Assembly: GCF_024345795.1 (NCBI RefSeq) | Contig: NZ_JAGQBU010000001.1 | Coordinates: forward strand, 124,001 to 188,000 | Length of the DNA stretch: 64,000 bases | DNA from: Synechococcus sp. J7-Johnson | Lineage (GTDB): Bacteria; Cyanobacteriota; Cyanobacteriia; PCC-6307; Cyanobiaceae | Direction of reading: 5' to 3' | Shown: piece by piece, positions 1 through 9,987 of the stretch | Position numbering within the stretch: the first letter of the stretch is position 1 | How the letters are laid out: every line of letters starts with the position of its first letter | Position numbers and translations under genes: made by a program | The notes under the pieces: generated by a model | The model's input: the letters and a program-made list of their open reading frames with translations, nothing else | Databases searched by the model: none | What the model was told of the DNA's origin: nothing

Positions 1-1
1 G

Positions 2-964
2 CGGGAGCTCGTTCCCAGTCGCTATCCCCTGCACACGATCCGGGCGGGAGGGTTGCAGGGCCGGGGCTTGCGCAAGCTGTGGCAACTGCTGCGCCTGATC
101 GCTGCCAGCGTGGCGGTGCGCCGGCTGATCCGGCGTGAGGGCATCGGCCTGGTATTCAGCACCGGGGGCTACATCGCCGCACCGGCGATCCTGGCGGCCC
201 GCTGGTGCGGGGTGCCGGTGGTCCTGCATGAATCCAACGCCATCCCAGGGCGGGTCACCCGCCTGCTCGGTCGGCACTGCAGCCAGGTTGCGGTGGGGCT
301 GCGGGCGGCGGCGGAACGTCTGCCCAAGTGCCGGCCCCTGGTAACGGGCACACCGGTGCGCGCCGACTTCCTGCGGCCAGCCCCCCTGCCCAGCTGGGTG
401 CCCGATGGAGATGGCCCCCTGGTGCTGGTGATGGGCGGCAGCCAGGGTGCCCTTGGCCTCAACCGCATGGTGCGCCCCCTGGTGCCGAGGCTGGTGGCCG
501 CCGGCTGCCGAGTGGTGCACCTCACCGGCAGCAGCGATCCGGACAGCGGCAGCCTGCGAATCCCCTCCTACATCGAGCGGCCCTTCAGCGACGAACTCCC
601 CGGCCTGTTGCAGCACGCCCAGCTGGCCATCAGCCGTGCGGGGGCCGGCAGCCTCAGCGAACTGGCTGTCTGCTGCACCCCCACGATCCTGGTGCCGTTC
701 CCCCAGGCGGCCGACCATCACCAGGACGCCAACGCCGAAGCCGCCGCGGAAGCCGGAGCCGCCGTGATCGTGTGGCAGCACGCCCCTGAGCATGCGGCCC
801 TGGAGCAGGCGGTGTGGCGGCTGCTGGGGCCACGGCTACGCGGAGCAAGCGCTGGCCTCGATCCGCTCCACACCCTGAGGGCGGGCATGGAGCGCCTGGC
901 GGTGCGCGACGCCGATCAGCGGCTGGCGGAGCTACTGATCGAGCTGGTGAGAAAACACAGCTAG
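2..964 (+). CDS. murG: MurG, lipid II-forming GlcNAc transferase (5' end outside window)
   Basis: Transfers GlcNAc from UDP-GlcNAc onto lipid I to give lipid II, on the inner face of the plasma membrane, the last cytoplasmic step of peptidoglycan precursor synthesis. The reading frame is open from base 2 and is already MurG-like there ([20 protein letters not shown]), so the gene is cut by the window edge. A TTG at 53 is internal and is not the start. The family motifs [11 protein letters not shown] and [10 protein letters not shown] and the UDP-binding C-terminal stretch [11 protein letters not shown] followed by [10 protein letters not shown] are present. About 320 residues are visible of a usual 350-360. 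The TAG stop overlaps the stop of the convergent downstream gene by three bases. Confidence 0.96.
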   Translation, partial: RELVPSRYPLHTIRAGGLQGRGLRKLWQLLRLIAASVAVRRLIRREGIGLVFSTGGYIAAPAILAARWCGVPVVLHESNAIPGRVTRLLGRHCSQVAVGLRAAAERLPKCRPLVTGTPVRADFLRPAPLPSWVPDGDGPLVLVMGGSQGALGLNRMVRPLVPRLVAAGCRVVHLTGSSDPDSGSLRIPSYIERPFSDELPGLLQHAQLAISRAGAGSLSELAVCCTPTILVPFPQAADHHQDANAEAAAEAGAAVIVWQHAPEHAALEQAVWRLLGPRLRGASAGLDPLHTLRAGMERLAVRDADQRLAELLIELVRKHS

Positions 965-2130
965 CGGCTGATCTCCTGCCGCAGGGCCCGCAGCAGCCGT
1001 CGGTTGTTGCGGCGGTTTTGCAGGGCGATCCGCAACCAGCGCTCGCCCAGGCCAGCAAAGGAGCGGCAGTCGCGCAACAGCACGCGATGGTGCCGCTCCA
1101 GCCGCTCGCGCAGCGGCACCAGGGAACTCTCCGAGAGCACCAGCAGGAAGTTGGCGGCCGAAGGCAGTGGCGTGAGACCTGGCAGCTGCTGCAGGCCCTG
1201 CTCCAGCCAGGGACCCTCCGCCGCCACCCAGCGCTGCACCCGCTCCTGCCAGCGCCGATCGCCCACCACTACCTCCCCCACGGCGGCGGCCAGACCATTC
1301 ACCGGCCAGGGGTCGCGCCAACAGGCCCAGCGCCGCAGCCTGGCGGGATCGGCCAGGGCGTAGCCCAGACGCAGGCCAGCAATCGCCAGCAGTTTGGTGA
1401 GGCTGCGGATCACCACCAGCTGGGGGTGGTCTTTGAGCAATGGCACCAGCGACTGCTCCTCCCCGCCAGGCACCAGGGGCAGAAACGCCTCATCCACGAT
1501 CACCAGCTCAAAGCGCTCCAGCAGGGGCTCAAGGGAGCTTCGGCTCCAGAGCTGGCCGGTGGGGTTGTGGGGATTGGTGATCCACACGGCCTGATGAGCA
1601 CCTGACGGAGCTGGCGGCAGTGGCTGAGGCCAGGTCAGCGCTCCCGGCAGCGGCAGCTCGAGGGGCCAGGCGCTCCAGGCACCGCCCCAGCAGGCCAGGG
1701 CCCGGGGATAGTCGGCAAAACCCGGGGCAGGCAGCAGGCTGGCGCCCGCCGCGGCCGCATCGCGGGCCAGCCAGGTGAACAGCTCGGCGGCCCCGTTGCC
1801 GGGCAGCACAGCGGCCGGATCGAGCTGGTGGTGGGTGGCGATGGCCTGGCGCAAGCGCAGATGGTCACGGTCGGGGTAATCCCGCAGGGGGGAAGGCCGG
1901 CCTGCTGGCGTGCGCACCACCGCCGCCAGAACCCGCCGCACCGAAGCCGGCGGCCCAAAGGGCACCAGGGAGGCGCTGGCATCGAGCAGATCGGCCGGGC
2001 GGCAGCCCAACCGCCTGGCCACGGCCTCCAGGTTGCCGCCATGGCGATCGGGCATCAGCAGATCCAGAGGGGCATCGCCCATGCCAGCTCCAGCAGTCCC
2101 CCCAGCGTGAACGCCAATGGCCCCCAACAT
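961..2130 (-). CDS. cobD: CobD-like threonine-phosphate decarboxylase / histidinol-phosphate aminotransferase family
   Basis: Fold-type I PLP enzyme of about 389 residues. The opening [14 protein letters not shown] and the [12 protein letters not shown] stretch are typical of L-threonine-O-3-phosphate decarboxylase, which supplies the aminopropanol arm of cobalamin. Visible motifs are NPHNPTG (about residues 186-192), VDEAF (Asp 213 contacts the PLP ring nitrogen in the family) and [15 protein letters not shown] with the likely Schiff-base Lys 246. Two internal ATGs (2082 and 2055) would remove a weakly conserved leader, so the start is uncertain. Histidinol-phosphate aminotransferase is the main alternative; the RHGGNL opening favours CobD. 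Cyanobacteria of this clade make pseudocobalamin, so a cobamide role fits. Confidence 0.8.
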   Translation of the reverse strand: MLGAIGVHAGGTAGAGMGDAPLDLLMPDRHGGNLEAVARRLGCRPADLLDASASLVPFGPPASVRRVLAAVVRTPAGRPSPLRDYPDRDHLRLRQAIATHHQLDPAAVLPGNGAAELFTWLARDAAAAGASLLPAPGFADYPRALACWGGAWSAWPLELPLPGALTWPQPLPPAPSGAHQAVWITNPHNPTGQLWSRSSLEPLLERFELVIVDEAFLPLVPGGEEQSLVPLLKDHPQLVVIRSLTKLLAIAGLRLGYALADPARLRRWACWRDPWPVNGLAAAVGEVVVGDRRWQERVQRWVAAEGPWLEQGLQQLPGLTPLPSAANFLLVLSESSLVPLRERLERHHRVLLRDCRSFAGLGERWLRIALQNRRNNRRLLRALRQEISR

Positions 2131-2221
2131 GGACCAGGCCAGTCCTCAGCGGCTGATGGTGCTGGCGAACGACCCCCAGGTGAGGAGGTCGCCATAATCG
2201 ACGCCCTGAAGAGAAAGAACG

Positions 2222-2551
2222 GTGGGCAAGGGCTGGGGCACGCCAAACGGGGTGATGGTGGGCCTCACTGCGGCGGCAAGCCTGCTGGCTCCAATGGCCC
2301 AGGCAGCCCCTTACTGCCTGGCGGAGCAGCGTTTCTTCAGCCAGGGACCGCAACCGCCCGATGCCTCGGTGGAGCGGGTGAATGGGCTCAACATCCAGAG
2401 CTGCTCCAGCGGCCAGCCCTGCCTCAACCAGCTGATCGCCGGAATGGTGGGACTGGAGCCCTTGCCGGCGGCCTACGAATGGAAGAAGATCGGCCCTCGC
2501 TGGTGCATCGAGCCCCGCGATGTGAAGGCGTCCCCTGCGGCTGCCCGCTGA
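2222..2551 (+). CDS. Small exported hypothetical protein
   Basis: About 109 residues from a GTG start. A hydrophobic segment (VMVGLTAAASLLAPMAQA) ends in an Ala-x-Ala signal-peptidase site just before APYCLAEQ, so export is likely. The mature part carries four cysteines (YCLAEQ, QSCSSGQPCLNQ, RWCIEP), which suits a disulfide-bonded periplasmic protein. I do not recognise the family. It ends 25 bp before a second exported protein gene on the same strand, and the two may be co-transcribed. The codon pattern matches neighbouring genes. The start is not certain, because an internal GTG just before the hydrophobic run would also give a signal peptide. Confidence 0.6.
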   Translation: MGKGWGTPNGVMVGLTAAASLLAPMAQAAPYCLAEQRFFSQGPQPPDASVERVNGLNIQSCSSGQPCLNQLIAGMVGLEPLPAAYEWKKIGPRWCIEPRDVKASPAAAR

Positions 2552-2576
2552 GTCCACCCCCATCACCCCCTCCGGC

Positions 2577-3398
2577 ATGGCGCCCCCGCTGCAATTCCAT
2601 GGCCCCCTCCTGAGGGGATCCCTGCTGCTGGTCACCGGCGCCCAGCTCCTGGGCGGAGCGGGGATGGCCGCCGAAGCCAACGACGTGATGCGCCTGCTCG
2701 ACAAGCGGGCCTGCGCCAGCTGCCGGCTCCAGGACGCGGATCTGGTCCATGCGGACCTGCGCGACGCCGACCTGAGCAAAGCCCAGTTACAGCGGGCCAA
2801 CCTCAGCCGCGCCCAGCTTGATGGCGCCAATCTCCAGGGCGCCAACCTCACCTTCACCTCCTTGCTGGGGGCCTCCCTGCGCGGCGCCGACCTGCGTGGT
2901 GCCCAGCTGGAGGGCACCGATCTGCGCGAGGCCGACCTCAGCGGCGCCCTGCTGGATGTGGACGGCCTGGCCCGCAGCCACTGGAAGCGGGCAGTGGGGG
3001 TGAATCCCAGCGCCAGCAGCTACGCCGATCTGCACAATTCTGGTGTGGAAGCGGCCCTGCAGGGCCGGGCAAGCGAAGCGGAAACCTATTTCAACCAGGC
3101 GATCCTGAAACAGCCTGATGCAGCCCTGAGCTGGCTGGCGCGGGGCATCAGCCGGGCTGAGCAGGCCAAGCGGGAGCAGGCTGCTGCCGATTTCACCTAT
3201 GCAGCCAGCCTGTTCGAGCAGCAGGGCAACACGGTGGTGGCCAAGCAGGTGCTGCAGGGCGCCGAACAGCTCAAGAAGAACTCCCAGGGCAACGCCGGGG
3301 GCAACGGCTGGGGTGGACAGTTCATGCAGAGCGCCACATCGATTTTCCAGCAGCTGGCACCGCTGGCGATCAAGTACTTCGCTCCGCTGGCCTTCTGA
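2577..3398 (+). CDS. Exported pentapeptide-repeat protein with TPR-like C-terminus
   Basis: 273 residues. A signal-peptide-like N-terminus (residues about 8-33, ending GGAGMAAEA) is followed by CASCRLQDADL and about fifteen A(D/N)LxxA pentapeptide units between residues 51 and 126, which should form a right-handed quadrilateral beta-helix. Residues 150-230 read as helical repeats of TPR type (HNSGVEAALQGRASEAETYF, then a second copy beginning SWLARGISRAEQAKRE). Such proteins in cyanobacteria are usually periplasmic or thylakoid-lumen scaffolds of unknown partner. The gene converges on pilQ with 24 bp between them, and that gap contains two inverted repeats. No enzymatic motif is visible. Confidence 0.85.
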   Translation: MAPPLQFHGPLLRGSLLLVTGAQLLGGAGMAAEANDVMRLLDKRACASCRLQDADLVHADLRDADLSKAQLQRANLSRAQLDGANLQGANLTFTSLLGASLRGADLRGAQLEGTDLREADLSGALLDVDGLARSHWKRAVGVNPSASSYADLHNSGVEAALQGRASEAETYFNQAILKQPDAALSWLARGISRAEQAKREQAAADFTYAASLFEQQGNTVVAKQVLQGAEQLKKNSQGNAGGNGWGGQFMQSATSIFQQLAPLAIKYFAPLAF

Positions 3399-3430
3399 CC
3401 ACAGGATCTGTGGCCCCTGGGCTCAGGGGC
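3399..3430. repeat. Two abutting inverted repeats between convergent genes
   Basis: CCACAG-gat-CTGTGG (3399-3413) is followed at once by GCCCCTG-ggct-CAGGGGC (3413-3430). Both are perfect stems, and the second covers the pilQ stop codon. The position between convergent genes suggests a bidirectional transcription end or mRNA 3' protection. There is no U-tract, so an intrinsic terminator is not established. Confidence 0.45.
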
Positions 3431-6143
3431 TGTAGATCAGGCGGCGGGCATCCGGGGTGGAAGGGTTGTAGCCGTAGCCGTAGGTCCCCCCCTGCTCGTC
3501 ATCGATGATGCGGGGGGTCACGAGGATCACCAGCTCATTCTTGAGGCGGGCGCCATTGGTCCTGCGGAAGAACTGACCCACGATGGGCAGATCTCCAAGG
3601 ATTGGCCATTTCGATACTTCCTGATTGTCTTCATCGGAGATCACACCTGTGAGGATAAGGGTCTGACCATCGTGAACGCGCACGCTGCCGGTGTCGAGAC
3701 GGCGCAGGCGCAGGATGTCGATGAAGCCACAGCCTGGCACCGGTTGCTGGTCCACCACGCCGGAAATCGCCGGAGAAAGAGTGAAGGTAACGAAGCCATT
3801 GTCGTCGATTTTCGATATCCGCGCACCAAAGGTGAGGCCAGCCGTGCTGAACGTGGGTTCGCAGCTGGTGCCCACATCGGCGGTGTTGGTGACTTCATAG
3901 GCCGACACGACCTGGCGACCCACGGTGACGAACGATTCATTGGCCCGTGAGCGGCCGATGGTCGCTGGGCTGAGGCCAGAGGTGTCGCCAGCATCCCCAC
4001 CAAGACCACCCCCGCCAACATTGGCACCGCCCTCAATCAGCTCAGGGTTCTCACTGAGAATAAGGGTGGGACTGGCCAGCACCTTGGCATTGCGCGACAC
4101 AATCTGAGCCTGCAGGAAGCTGAAGAATTCGTTGTCGGGATAGTTGAGGCCGGGGTTGCGGCGCCGTGAGCCGGAATATTTCTGGAAGGAATCGGTCACC
4201 GTGTCCGAACCCGAACGTGAAGTCCTTGAGCCCGTGTTGCCCGAGCCCGACTGACTGGTAGAGCCGGAATTGCTGAAGCCCCCGCGGCTGCGAGCGATGT
4301 TGACACCGCTGTTCACCTGGGATGAGACGATCTGAGAGATCCGCGAGGAGAGGTCATCGGTGATCGTGCGGGTGGTCTCTCCAATCGGGACGATGCGATA
4401 CTCTGTATCGGTAACGGTGATGAAGCGATCACCAGGAGTGGCTGCTCCGGGATTGAAGTTAGGATTGGGAATAAATCGTTCCACCTCAAACGGGTCAATC
4501 CGCGTGCCCGTTTCGCGGAACAACTGGCGGTTCACATCGCTAATCTGGCTTTGATCCAGCGAACGGCCGTTATTGAGCGAGAGCGTGAGATCCTCCCTGA
4601 AAGAGGAGTCGTTACCCGAGCCGGAGTTGTTCTGAGATTGGGAATTGGAACTTGAATCCGAATTGGAACTGCTACCGGAATTTCCCACCGTTCGCGAGGA
4701 GCTGCCAAAGGATTCCCGCGTGTTGGCATCACTGAAATCACTGGCATTCGCCGGAAGATTGCGGCCAAAAGCTGCCAGCAGTCTGCCACCATCGTTCACG
4801 ATGAAATTGTTGCCAAAGCGAAAGGCAAAACTGTTGTCAATCTCGGTGTCATTCGTGAGGGTTACGTCGAGAATCTTCACCGACAAAGCCACCTGACGCT
4901 GGCGCAGATCAAGCTGCTTGAGGTATTGCTCTCCGATCGCCACCAGCGCGGGCTCCCCCACGATCGTGATCGTGCCCAGGCGTGGATCGGTGGTGGCGCG
5001 CAGGCCCACCAACGGGCCACTCGAGGCTCCGAAGGCCTCCACGGTCTGTTGGGTGGAGGTGGTGCTCTGGGAGGTGGCGGTGAGGCCGCTGCCGGCAGGC
5101 TGAGCTCCAAGGGGGACACCCTGGGACACGGCCGTGGTGACGGACGTGGTTTTGGTGACCTGGGCCCCGAGGTTGGCGAGATAATCCGCCGCTGAATTAG
5201 GTGCCACCTGGTTGAGCCGATACACCTTCGACATCTGCGGGCCGATCGTCTTGCCCAGCACATCGGAGCCCACCAGGATGGTGTTGCCCTCTTTGCGCGC
5301 CTGCAGGCCGGAGGAGAGGAGCACGAAGTTGAACGCCCGCTCGTAAGGCTCGTTCTGGAACGCCACCGTGACCGGGGCGGGAGGCCTGGCCGCAGACGGG
5401 GAATTCACTCCCCCCAGCAGCGAGGCATCGGAGAAAGCGAAGCCATACCCCCCCATCTGCGAGAGCACCATCAGCACGTCGCGCGGATTGGCCGCCCGGG
5501 TGGTGAGCGTCACCGGCGGCCCGTAGAGGCTGAGGTAGCCGCGGTTGCGGATTGTCATCGTGCCCACGGCGATGTCGCCCGAGGGAGGCGCCACGGCCCG
5601 CGGCCGCAGGGGTGGCACAAAAGGCATCGTGGGTACCCGCGCCGGCGCGCGCAGATCCAGATCCACCCTGGCCGTCCGGCTCACGGCCAGCTCCGGGGCG
5701 CTGAAGCGCACCGTGAGATCACGGCCGTCGCTGCTTACAAGCGGTGTGCCCAGGTTGCGCCCGGGCATCGGCGTCACCTTCAGCTGGAACTCCGTGCCGG
5801 TGCCATCGAAGGTGATCGAATCCACGCCGGCGTCAGTCATCGACAACGACTGGGGGCCGGCCTTGAGACCGCGGATCTGCGAGGTGCGCAGCTCACCCAG
5901 CCACGTCTGACCCTGCATCTGCTGGCGCAGGTCGCTGCCGGTGCCCGCATCCTGGATCACCAGCTCCAGGGCATCGGGCAGACGGCGCAGCTTCAGCTGC
6001 AGGCCATCGGAGCGAATGGCCGCCTGGGCCAGGGCTGGAGTGGGCGTCAGGGGCAGGGGCAAGCTCGCCTGCAGAGCGCTGGTGGTACCCAGCCATAGAC
6101 CGGCGCGGAATCCAAAACCAGTTGAGCCCATCAACACCTTCAT
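3423..6143 (-). CDS. pilQ: PilQ, type IV pilus outer-membrane secretin
   Basis: About 906 residues, starting at ATG 6143 (the codon just upstream is GTG). PilQ forms the gated outer-membrane channel through which type IV pili leave the cell, for motility and DNA uptake. A signal peptide ends near ALAQA. The N-terminal half has AMIN/STN-like beta domains, with an N-domain starting about residue 200 (RNRGYLSLYGPPVTLTTRAA). The secretin domain closes with DGQTLILTGVISDEDNQEVS, WPILGDLPIVGQFFR and ELVILVTPRI, all hallmark motifs. An unusual Ser/Asn/Gly-rich low-complexity insert lies at about residues 480-640, encoded by visibly less GC-rich DNA. It is the last gene of the pilM-N-O-Q set. Confidence 0.96.
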   Translation of the reverse strand: MKVLMGSTGFGFRAGLWLGTTSALQASLPLPLTPTPALAQAAIRSDGLQLKLRRLPDALELVIQDAGTGSDLRQQMQGQTWLGELRTSQIRGLKAGPQSLSMTDAGVDSITFDGTGTEFQLKVTPMPGRNLGTPLVSSDGRDLTVRFSAPELAVSRTARVDLDLRAPARVPTMPFVPPLRPRAVAPPSGDIAVGTMTIRNRGYLSLYGPPVTLTTRAANPRDVLMVLSQMGGYGFAFSDASLLGGVNSPSAARPPAPVTVAFQNEPYERAFNFVLLSSGLQARKEGNTILVGSDVLGKTIGPQMSKVYRLNQVAPNSAADYLANLGAQVTKTTSVTTAVSQGVPLGAQPAGSGLTATSQSTTSTQQTVEAFGASSGPLVGLRATTDPRLGTITIVGEPALVAIGEQYLKQLDLRQRQVALSVKILDVTLTNDTEIDNSFAFRFGNNFIVNDGGRLLAAFGRNLPANASDFSDANTRESFGSSSRTVGNSGSSSNSDSSSNSQSQNNSGSGNDSSFREDLTLSLNNGRSLDQSQISDVNRQLFRETGTRIDPFEVERFIPNPNFNPGAATPGDRFITVTDTEYRIVPIGETTRTITDDLSSRISQIVSSQVNSGVNIARSRGGFSNSGSTSQSGSGNTGSRTSRSGSDTVTDSFQKYSGSRRRNPGLNYPDNEFFSFLQAQIVSRNAKVLASPTLILSENPELIEGGANVGGGGLGGDAGDTSGLSPATIGRSRANESFVTVGRQVVSAYEVTNTADVGTSCEPTFSTAGLTFGARISKIDDNGFVTFTLSPAISGVVDQQPVPGCGFIDILRLRRLDTGSVRVHDGQTLILTGVISDEDNQEVSKWPILGDLPIVGQFFRRTNGARLKNELVILVTPRIIDDEQGGTYGYGYNPSTPDARRLIYSP

Positions 6144-6213
6144 CACGCCGGAATGGTATTGGGAGTGCTCTGTAAAAACCAGTTGACCAAATGCAACTGT
6201 GACCCCTGCCCTC

Positions 6214-7056
6214 TCATAGGGGTGGAGCCGGAGGCGGCGCTGTGGGCTTGGGCTGGGGAGCTCGCGGTGAGACCGGCTCAGCGGGGCTGGCCTCTGGTGG
6301 CGTATCAGCAGAAGCTGGGGCGACGGTGGTGTTGGCTGGTTTGTTGGCCGGTTTGCCGGCGGGCTTGACGGCTGGGCCTTCGCCGTAGAGCGCCAGGTTC
6401 AGCTTCAGCACCACCTGGGGAATGGGCGGCGCCTGGGCTGCGGGCCTGTTGGCGACCGGCTGGGCCTGGGCACGGATGGCTTCCAGATCAAGGTTGAGAT
6501 CGCTCTGGGCCACCAGCAGGGTGAGACGCTCCAGCCGCCGCAGGAACACCAGCAGGTTCGGGTAGCGACCACGGGCGCTCAGCAGCAGCGTCGTGCGGCG
6601 CAGGCCATCGGCTTCGAGCGGATCCGGCGGGGGAGCGGCCTCCTTCTCATTTCCGCCAGCAGGCGCTGGAGCGGCAGCGGGCTTGGCCTCCACGGGCTCG
6701 AACACATCGAGCTGAACTCCAGTGGCTGCGGCTTCCCGGTTGAGCTGGGCAAGGAAGGTGCTGATCTGGCCGCTGCCGGCGATCAGCTTCAGCAGGCTGG
6801 AGCGCTGACCATCAACGGTCTTGACCTCGTCAAGCTGGCGCACCCGCTGGGCCCGCAGCAGCGGCAGCCGCTCATTCATGCCCCGAAGCTCATCAAGCTG
6901 GAGCTGATTGCGGCGCAGCTGATCCCAGGGCTGAAACACTCCCCCCAGGGCCACCAGGCCGGCCACCACAACCCCAGCCGCCACAGGCACGCCGATCAAC
7001 ACACCATTTCGCAGAAGCAGGGACCGGGGTGGCGCGCCCTGCTGAAGATTGGTCAT
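6214..7056 (-). CDS. pilO: PilO-like type IV pilus inner-membrane alignment protein
   Basis: 280 residues with one transmembrane segment (about 16-38, GVLIGVPVAAGVVVAGLVAL), a coiled-coil stretch (about 45-80) and a periplasmic ferredoxin-like region, the PilO/GspM layout. PilO pairs with PilN and links inner-membrane PilM to the secretin. The C-terminal 50 residues are a Pro/Ala/Lys-rich tail (KPAGKPANKPANT and onward) that core PilO lacks, possibly reaching through the peptidoglycan. Its ATG overlaps the pilN stop (ATGA), indicating translational coupling, and it is followed 70 bp later by pilQ. Sequence identity to canonical PilO is low by eye, so the assignment leans on topology and gene order. 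Confidence 0.85.
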   Translation of the reverse strand: MTNLQQGAPPRSLLLRNGVLIGVPVAAGVVVAGLVALGGVFQPWDQLRRNQLQLDELRGMNERLPLLRAQRVRQLDEVKTVDGQRSSLLKLIAGSGQISTFLAQLNREAAATGVQLDVFEPVEAKPAAAPAPAGGNEKEAAPPPDPLEADGLRRTTLLLSARGRYPNLLVFLRRLERLTLLVAQSDLNLDLEAIRAQAQPVANRPAAQAPPIPQVVLKLNLALYGEGPAVKPAGKPANKPANTTVAPASADTPPEASPAEPVSPRAPQPKPTAPPPAPPL

Positions 7057-7766
7057 CGCAGCAAGCCCTCCTTCTGCAGCAGCTCAAGGCGGCGTGCCAT
7101 GCCGCCGGCACCCAGCTCCTGCAGCTGGGTCAACTGGGCCGGTCCAGACGGTGGAGGGCTGAAGGCCGCACTTACTTCAAACTCCACGACGCCACCTTCG
7201 GGGCCCTTACTGGGCTGGTTGGGGTCTGTGTCGTTGCGGATAGCGCGATTGAGATTCACGCTGGCAGGGTTGATAAGTGGCGAGCCCTTCAGGCGCAGCA
7301 CCAGGGCGTTGATCCGCTCAAAGGCCCCGGGGTCGCTGGTACGGCCCTTGAGCTGCAGATCGTCCTTGCCAACCTGAACCGACGTGAGCTGCAACTCAGC
7401 CGGTGTGCGGCCGGCCAGGTCGGTCATCAGCGCTGAGCCTGAGCGCACTGCCACCAGGCCAGTCACCAGCTCAGCATTTCCTTTGCTCTTGCGCTCCAGA
7501 TGCCCCTTATCGGCGGCGAGTTCAGCCTCCAGCGTCTCCACCTGGCCCCGCACCGGAGCCAGCCTGGCGAGTTCCTGCTCCAGCAACATGGCCTGCAGCT
7601 TGAGCAGCAGCGTCGCCCCCAGGGCGCAGAGCACGAGGCCAGCTCCGATGGCCGATCCGATCAGCAGCAGCCGCCTGGCGTCGGGCGGCCTGGGCGGCTC
7701 CGCGGGCAGGCCCAGCTCGAGGCGGCGTTCACGCAGCAGGTCAAGACCAGGAAGCATCGGGCTCAT
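7053..7766 (-). CDS. pilN: PilN-like type IV pilus assembly protein
   Basis: 237 residues. A short cytoplasmic N-terminus (PGLDLLRERRLELGLP, equivalent to the PilN tail that docks on PilM) precedes a transmembrane helix at about 31-53 and a coiled coil (LARLAPVRGQVETLEAELAA). The remainder is a periplasmic domain with SVQVGKDDLQLKGRTSDP, a typical PilN fimbrial-assembly segment. It sits between the pilM-like and pilO-like genes on the minus strand and shares a 4-bp ATGA overlap with pilO. The 72-bp gap to the pilM stop is wider than usual but holds no other gene. Confidence 0.88.
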   Translation of the reverse strand: MSPMLPGLDLLRERRLELGLPAEPPRPPDARRLLLIGSAIGAGLVLCALGATLLLKLQAMLLEQELARLAPVRGQVETLEAELAADKGHLERKSKGNAELVTGLVAVRSGSALMTDLAGRTPAELQLTSVQVGKDDLQLKGRTSDPGAFERINALVLRLKGSPLINPASVNLNRAIRNDTDPNQPSKGPEGGVVEFEVSAAFSPPPSGPAQLTQLQELGAGGMARRLELLQKEGLLR

Positions 7767-7838
7767 GAAGCCAGCTCCGCTTGCATCAGCCCATGCAGAG
7801 TGAGCAGAGCCGGGCCGAGGGGCAGCTCCTCTTCGCCG

Positions 7839-8735
7839 TCATCGGGGGGGGAGAGCGATCCAGCCCAGGGACACCGGATCGAGGATCTCCACGGGCCAGT
7901 CTCCGCTGCGGCGCAGGTTCTCGGCCAGCAGGGGCAGATCGGGGCTGGCTCCTGCCAGCCAGATGCGAACGTCCGTCGCGCCGGGATCCCGGCTGCGCCA
8001 ATAGGCCAGGTGTCGCTCCAGCTGATCGCCGAGGTCGTCCATGGAGCCGTTCAATTCCTGCCCATACTCCGGCAGGCCATGGCGCACCAGGGTGAGACGT
8101 GCGCCCCGCTCGTACGGCACCAGCAACGCGTCTAGCCGATCAGGCTCGGCCCCGTCCAGCAGAGGGGCCAGGGCCCGCAGTTCACACACCTGGGCGGCTT
8201 CCAGCCTCTCCAGCTCCACGCCGGCGATGTCGAACACCTCTATCCAGTTCAGCACCCGCTGGCGGGGTGCGGTCACCAGGAGGGAGGAAAAGCCAGTGGC
8301 CTGGGTTCCATCAGCCTCCAGAGGCTGCAGGATGATTGTGGCCTGGGACAGCTCATAGGGCAGAGCCAGGGCGGGATCGATCAGGCGCAGGGCCTCGCCC
8401 GGCTCTTCGGGCCATTCGTCGAAGGGCCACTGAAGCACCCTCCAGGCACAGGCTGCAGCCGGCAGTACCGCCACCACCTCAGCCCCCACCAGACCCAGCT
8501 CCACCAGCAGATCGCCGATCAGATCACCCAGGGCCATCACCTGCTGGGGATCGCCGCCGGAGCAGGCACCGGCGGGCAGGGACACCCGCCGCAGGAGATC
8601 CAGCTGCACCGGCTGGCCGCGACCCTTGGTGGTAAGCACCGTGACGGATCGATCCTCCAGAGCGATCCAGACCCGGCGTGGAAACAACCTTGCGATGAGT
8701 GGCTGGAGTTGTTGCCGCGCAACGGCAAGGACCAA
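7839..8735 (-). CDS. pilM: Divergent PilM-like actin-fold pilus protein
   Basis: 298 residues from a TTG start; no ATG is available near the N-terminus. Position first in a PilM-N-O-Q series and the overall pattern (VWIALEDRSVTVLTT, VEVVAVLPAAACAWRVLQWP, ASPDLPLLAENLRRSGDWPV) indicate PilM, the cytoplasmic actin/FtsA-fold protein that binds the PilN tail. The phosphate-1 loop that normally reads IGxxSVK is degenerate (ALEDRSVTV), and the protein is 40-60 residues short of standard PilM. ATP binding is therefore doubtful. Such reduced PilM forms seem usual in picocyanobacteria, but that is from memory. It starts 46 bp after pyrD. Confidence 0.75.
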   Translation of the reverse strand: MVLAVARQQLQPLIARLFPRRVWIALEDRSVTVLTTKGRGQPVQLDLLRRVSLPAGACSGGDPQQVMALGDLIGDLLVELGLVGAEVVAVLPAAACAWRVLQWPFDEWPEEPGEALRLIDPALALPYELSQATIILQPLEADGTQATGFSSLLVTAPRQRVLNWIEVFDIAGVELERLEAAQVCELRALAPLLDGAEPDRLDALLVPYERGARLTLVRHGLPEYGQELNGSMDDLGDQLERHLAYWRSRDPGATDVRIWLAGASPDLPLLAENLRRSGDWPVEILDPVSLGWIALPPR

Positions 8736-8781
8736 TCGACTCTTCCTGGATTCCGCAGGCAGCGTATCGGCCTACAGGCGT

Positions 8782-9987
8782 TTACGCACCTACCCAGGGC
8801 AGACCGCTGCCCACGACCTCACTGAGGTGGCTGCAGCCATGACGATCCAGCTGGTCGCCCAGGCCCTCGAGAATCGCTGGCACCAGGCCCGGACCCTGGT
8901 AAATCCAGCCTGTGTAGAGCTGAATCAGCGAAGCTCCCGCCGTGATCCGCTCCCAGGCGGCCTCGGGGGAATCGATCCCTCCCACCCCGATCAGCGGCAG
9001 GGCTGGACCGGCCGTGGCCCGTAGCCGCCGGATCACTTCCAGAGCCCGACCGCGCAGGGGGGCACCGCTGAGGCCACCGGCCTCCTGGGCGAGGGTTTTC
9101 CCGGTCTGGGGCAGGCGCCGGTTCTCCAGCCCCAGTCGGTTGACGCTGGTGTTCACCGCGATCACCCCGGCCAGCCCTTCCTCATAGGCCAGTCGGGCAA
9201 TCGTGTCGATGGCGTCGTCTTCGAGGTCGGGGGCGATCTTGACCAGCAGGGGCGGGCAGGCCGAGAGACGCCGCAGCCGCTCGACCAGGCGCCGCAGCTG
9301 CACGGCGTCCTGCAGGTCGCGCAGGCCCGGGGTGTTGGGCGAACTCACATTGATGACCACGTAGTCGGCCAGGGGCGAGAGCAGCTCCAGGGAGGAGGCG
9401 TAGTCGTCGGGGGCCAGCTCCAGCGAGGTGATCTTCGACTTGCCCAGATTGAGACCCAGCACCGCAGGCCGCTGGCCCGGCAGGGGCAATCGCTGGCGCT
9501 CCAGGTTGCGCTTCACCCCCAGGGCGCCGTCGTTGTTGAAGCCCATGCGGTTGAGCGCGGCCCGCTCCTTGGCCAGGCGAAACAACCGCGGCCGCGGGTT
9601 GCCCGGCTGGGGGTGCCAGGTGATCGTGCCCAATTCAGCGAAACCGAACCCGAACAGGTGCCAGATCCCTGCCGCCACCGCGTTCTTGTCGAAGCCGGCG
9701 GCCAGGCCCACTGGATTGGCGAAGCGACAACCGAACAGCATCTGCTCGAAGCGATGGTCTCGCCGTTGCAACTCGGCGCCGAGTCCCGCCAGGCTTCCCG
9801 ACACCAGGGGCCAGTCGCGGCGCAGGGAGGCCTGAGCCAGGGCCGCGAGGGTGAGGCTGCTGAGCTGCTCTGCATCGGCGCCCTCATCCCTGGCCAGCAG
9901 CGGGCCCACCCAACGGCGGTAGAGCGAACCCGTGCTGGTGCCGCTGCTGGCGATTGATCTGGCGTGATCCGGATGCTCCAGAATCAT
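8782..9987 (-). CDS. pyrD: Dihydroorotate dehydrogenase (quinone), class 2
   Basis: 401 residues. Oxidises dihydroorotate to orotate with quinone as acceptor (pyrimidine synthesis), peripherally at the membrane. The N-terminal extension before [13 protein letters not shown] marks the membrane-associated class 2 family. FMN and substrate motifs are [25 protein letters not shown] (containing the catalytic Ser that class 2 uses in place of Cys), [18 protein letters not shown] and LIGVGGIDS...[11 protein letters not shown]. The start codon overlaps the rnhA stop (4 bp), implying translational coupling to rnhA, and the divergent pilM homologue follows 46 bp later. Confidence 0.97.
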   Translation of the reverse strand: MILEHPDHARSIASSGTSTGSLYRRWVGPLLARDEGADAEQLSSLTLAALAQASLRRDWPLVSGSLAGLGAELQRRDHRFEQMLFGCRFANPVGLAAGFDKNAVAAGIWHLFGFGFAELGTITWHPQPGNPRPRLFRLAKERAALNRMGFNNDGALGVKRNLERQRLPLPGQRPAVLGLNLGKSKITSLELAPDDYASSLELLSPLADYVVINVSSPNTPGLRDLQDAVQLRRLVERLRRLSACPPLLVKIAPDLEDDAIDTIARLAYEEGLAGVIAVNTSVNRLGLENRRLPQTGKTLAQEAGGLSGAPLRGRALEVIRRLRATAGPALPLIGVGGIDSPEAAWERITAGASLIQLYTGWIYQGPGLVPAILEGLGDQLDRHGCSHLSEVVGSGLPWVGA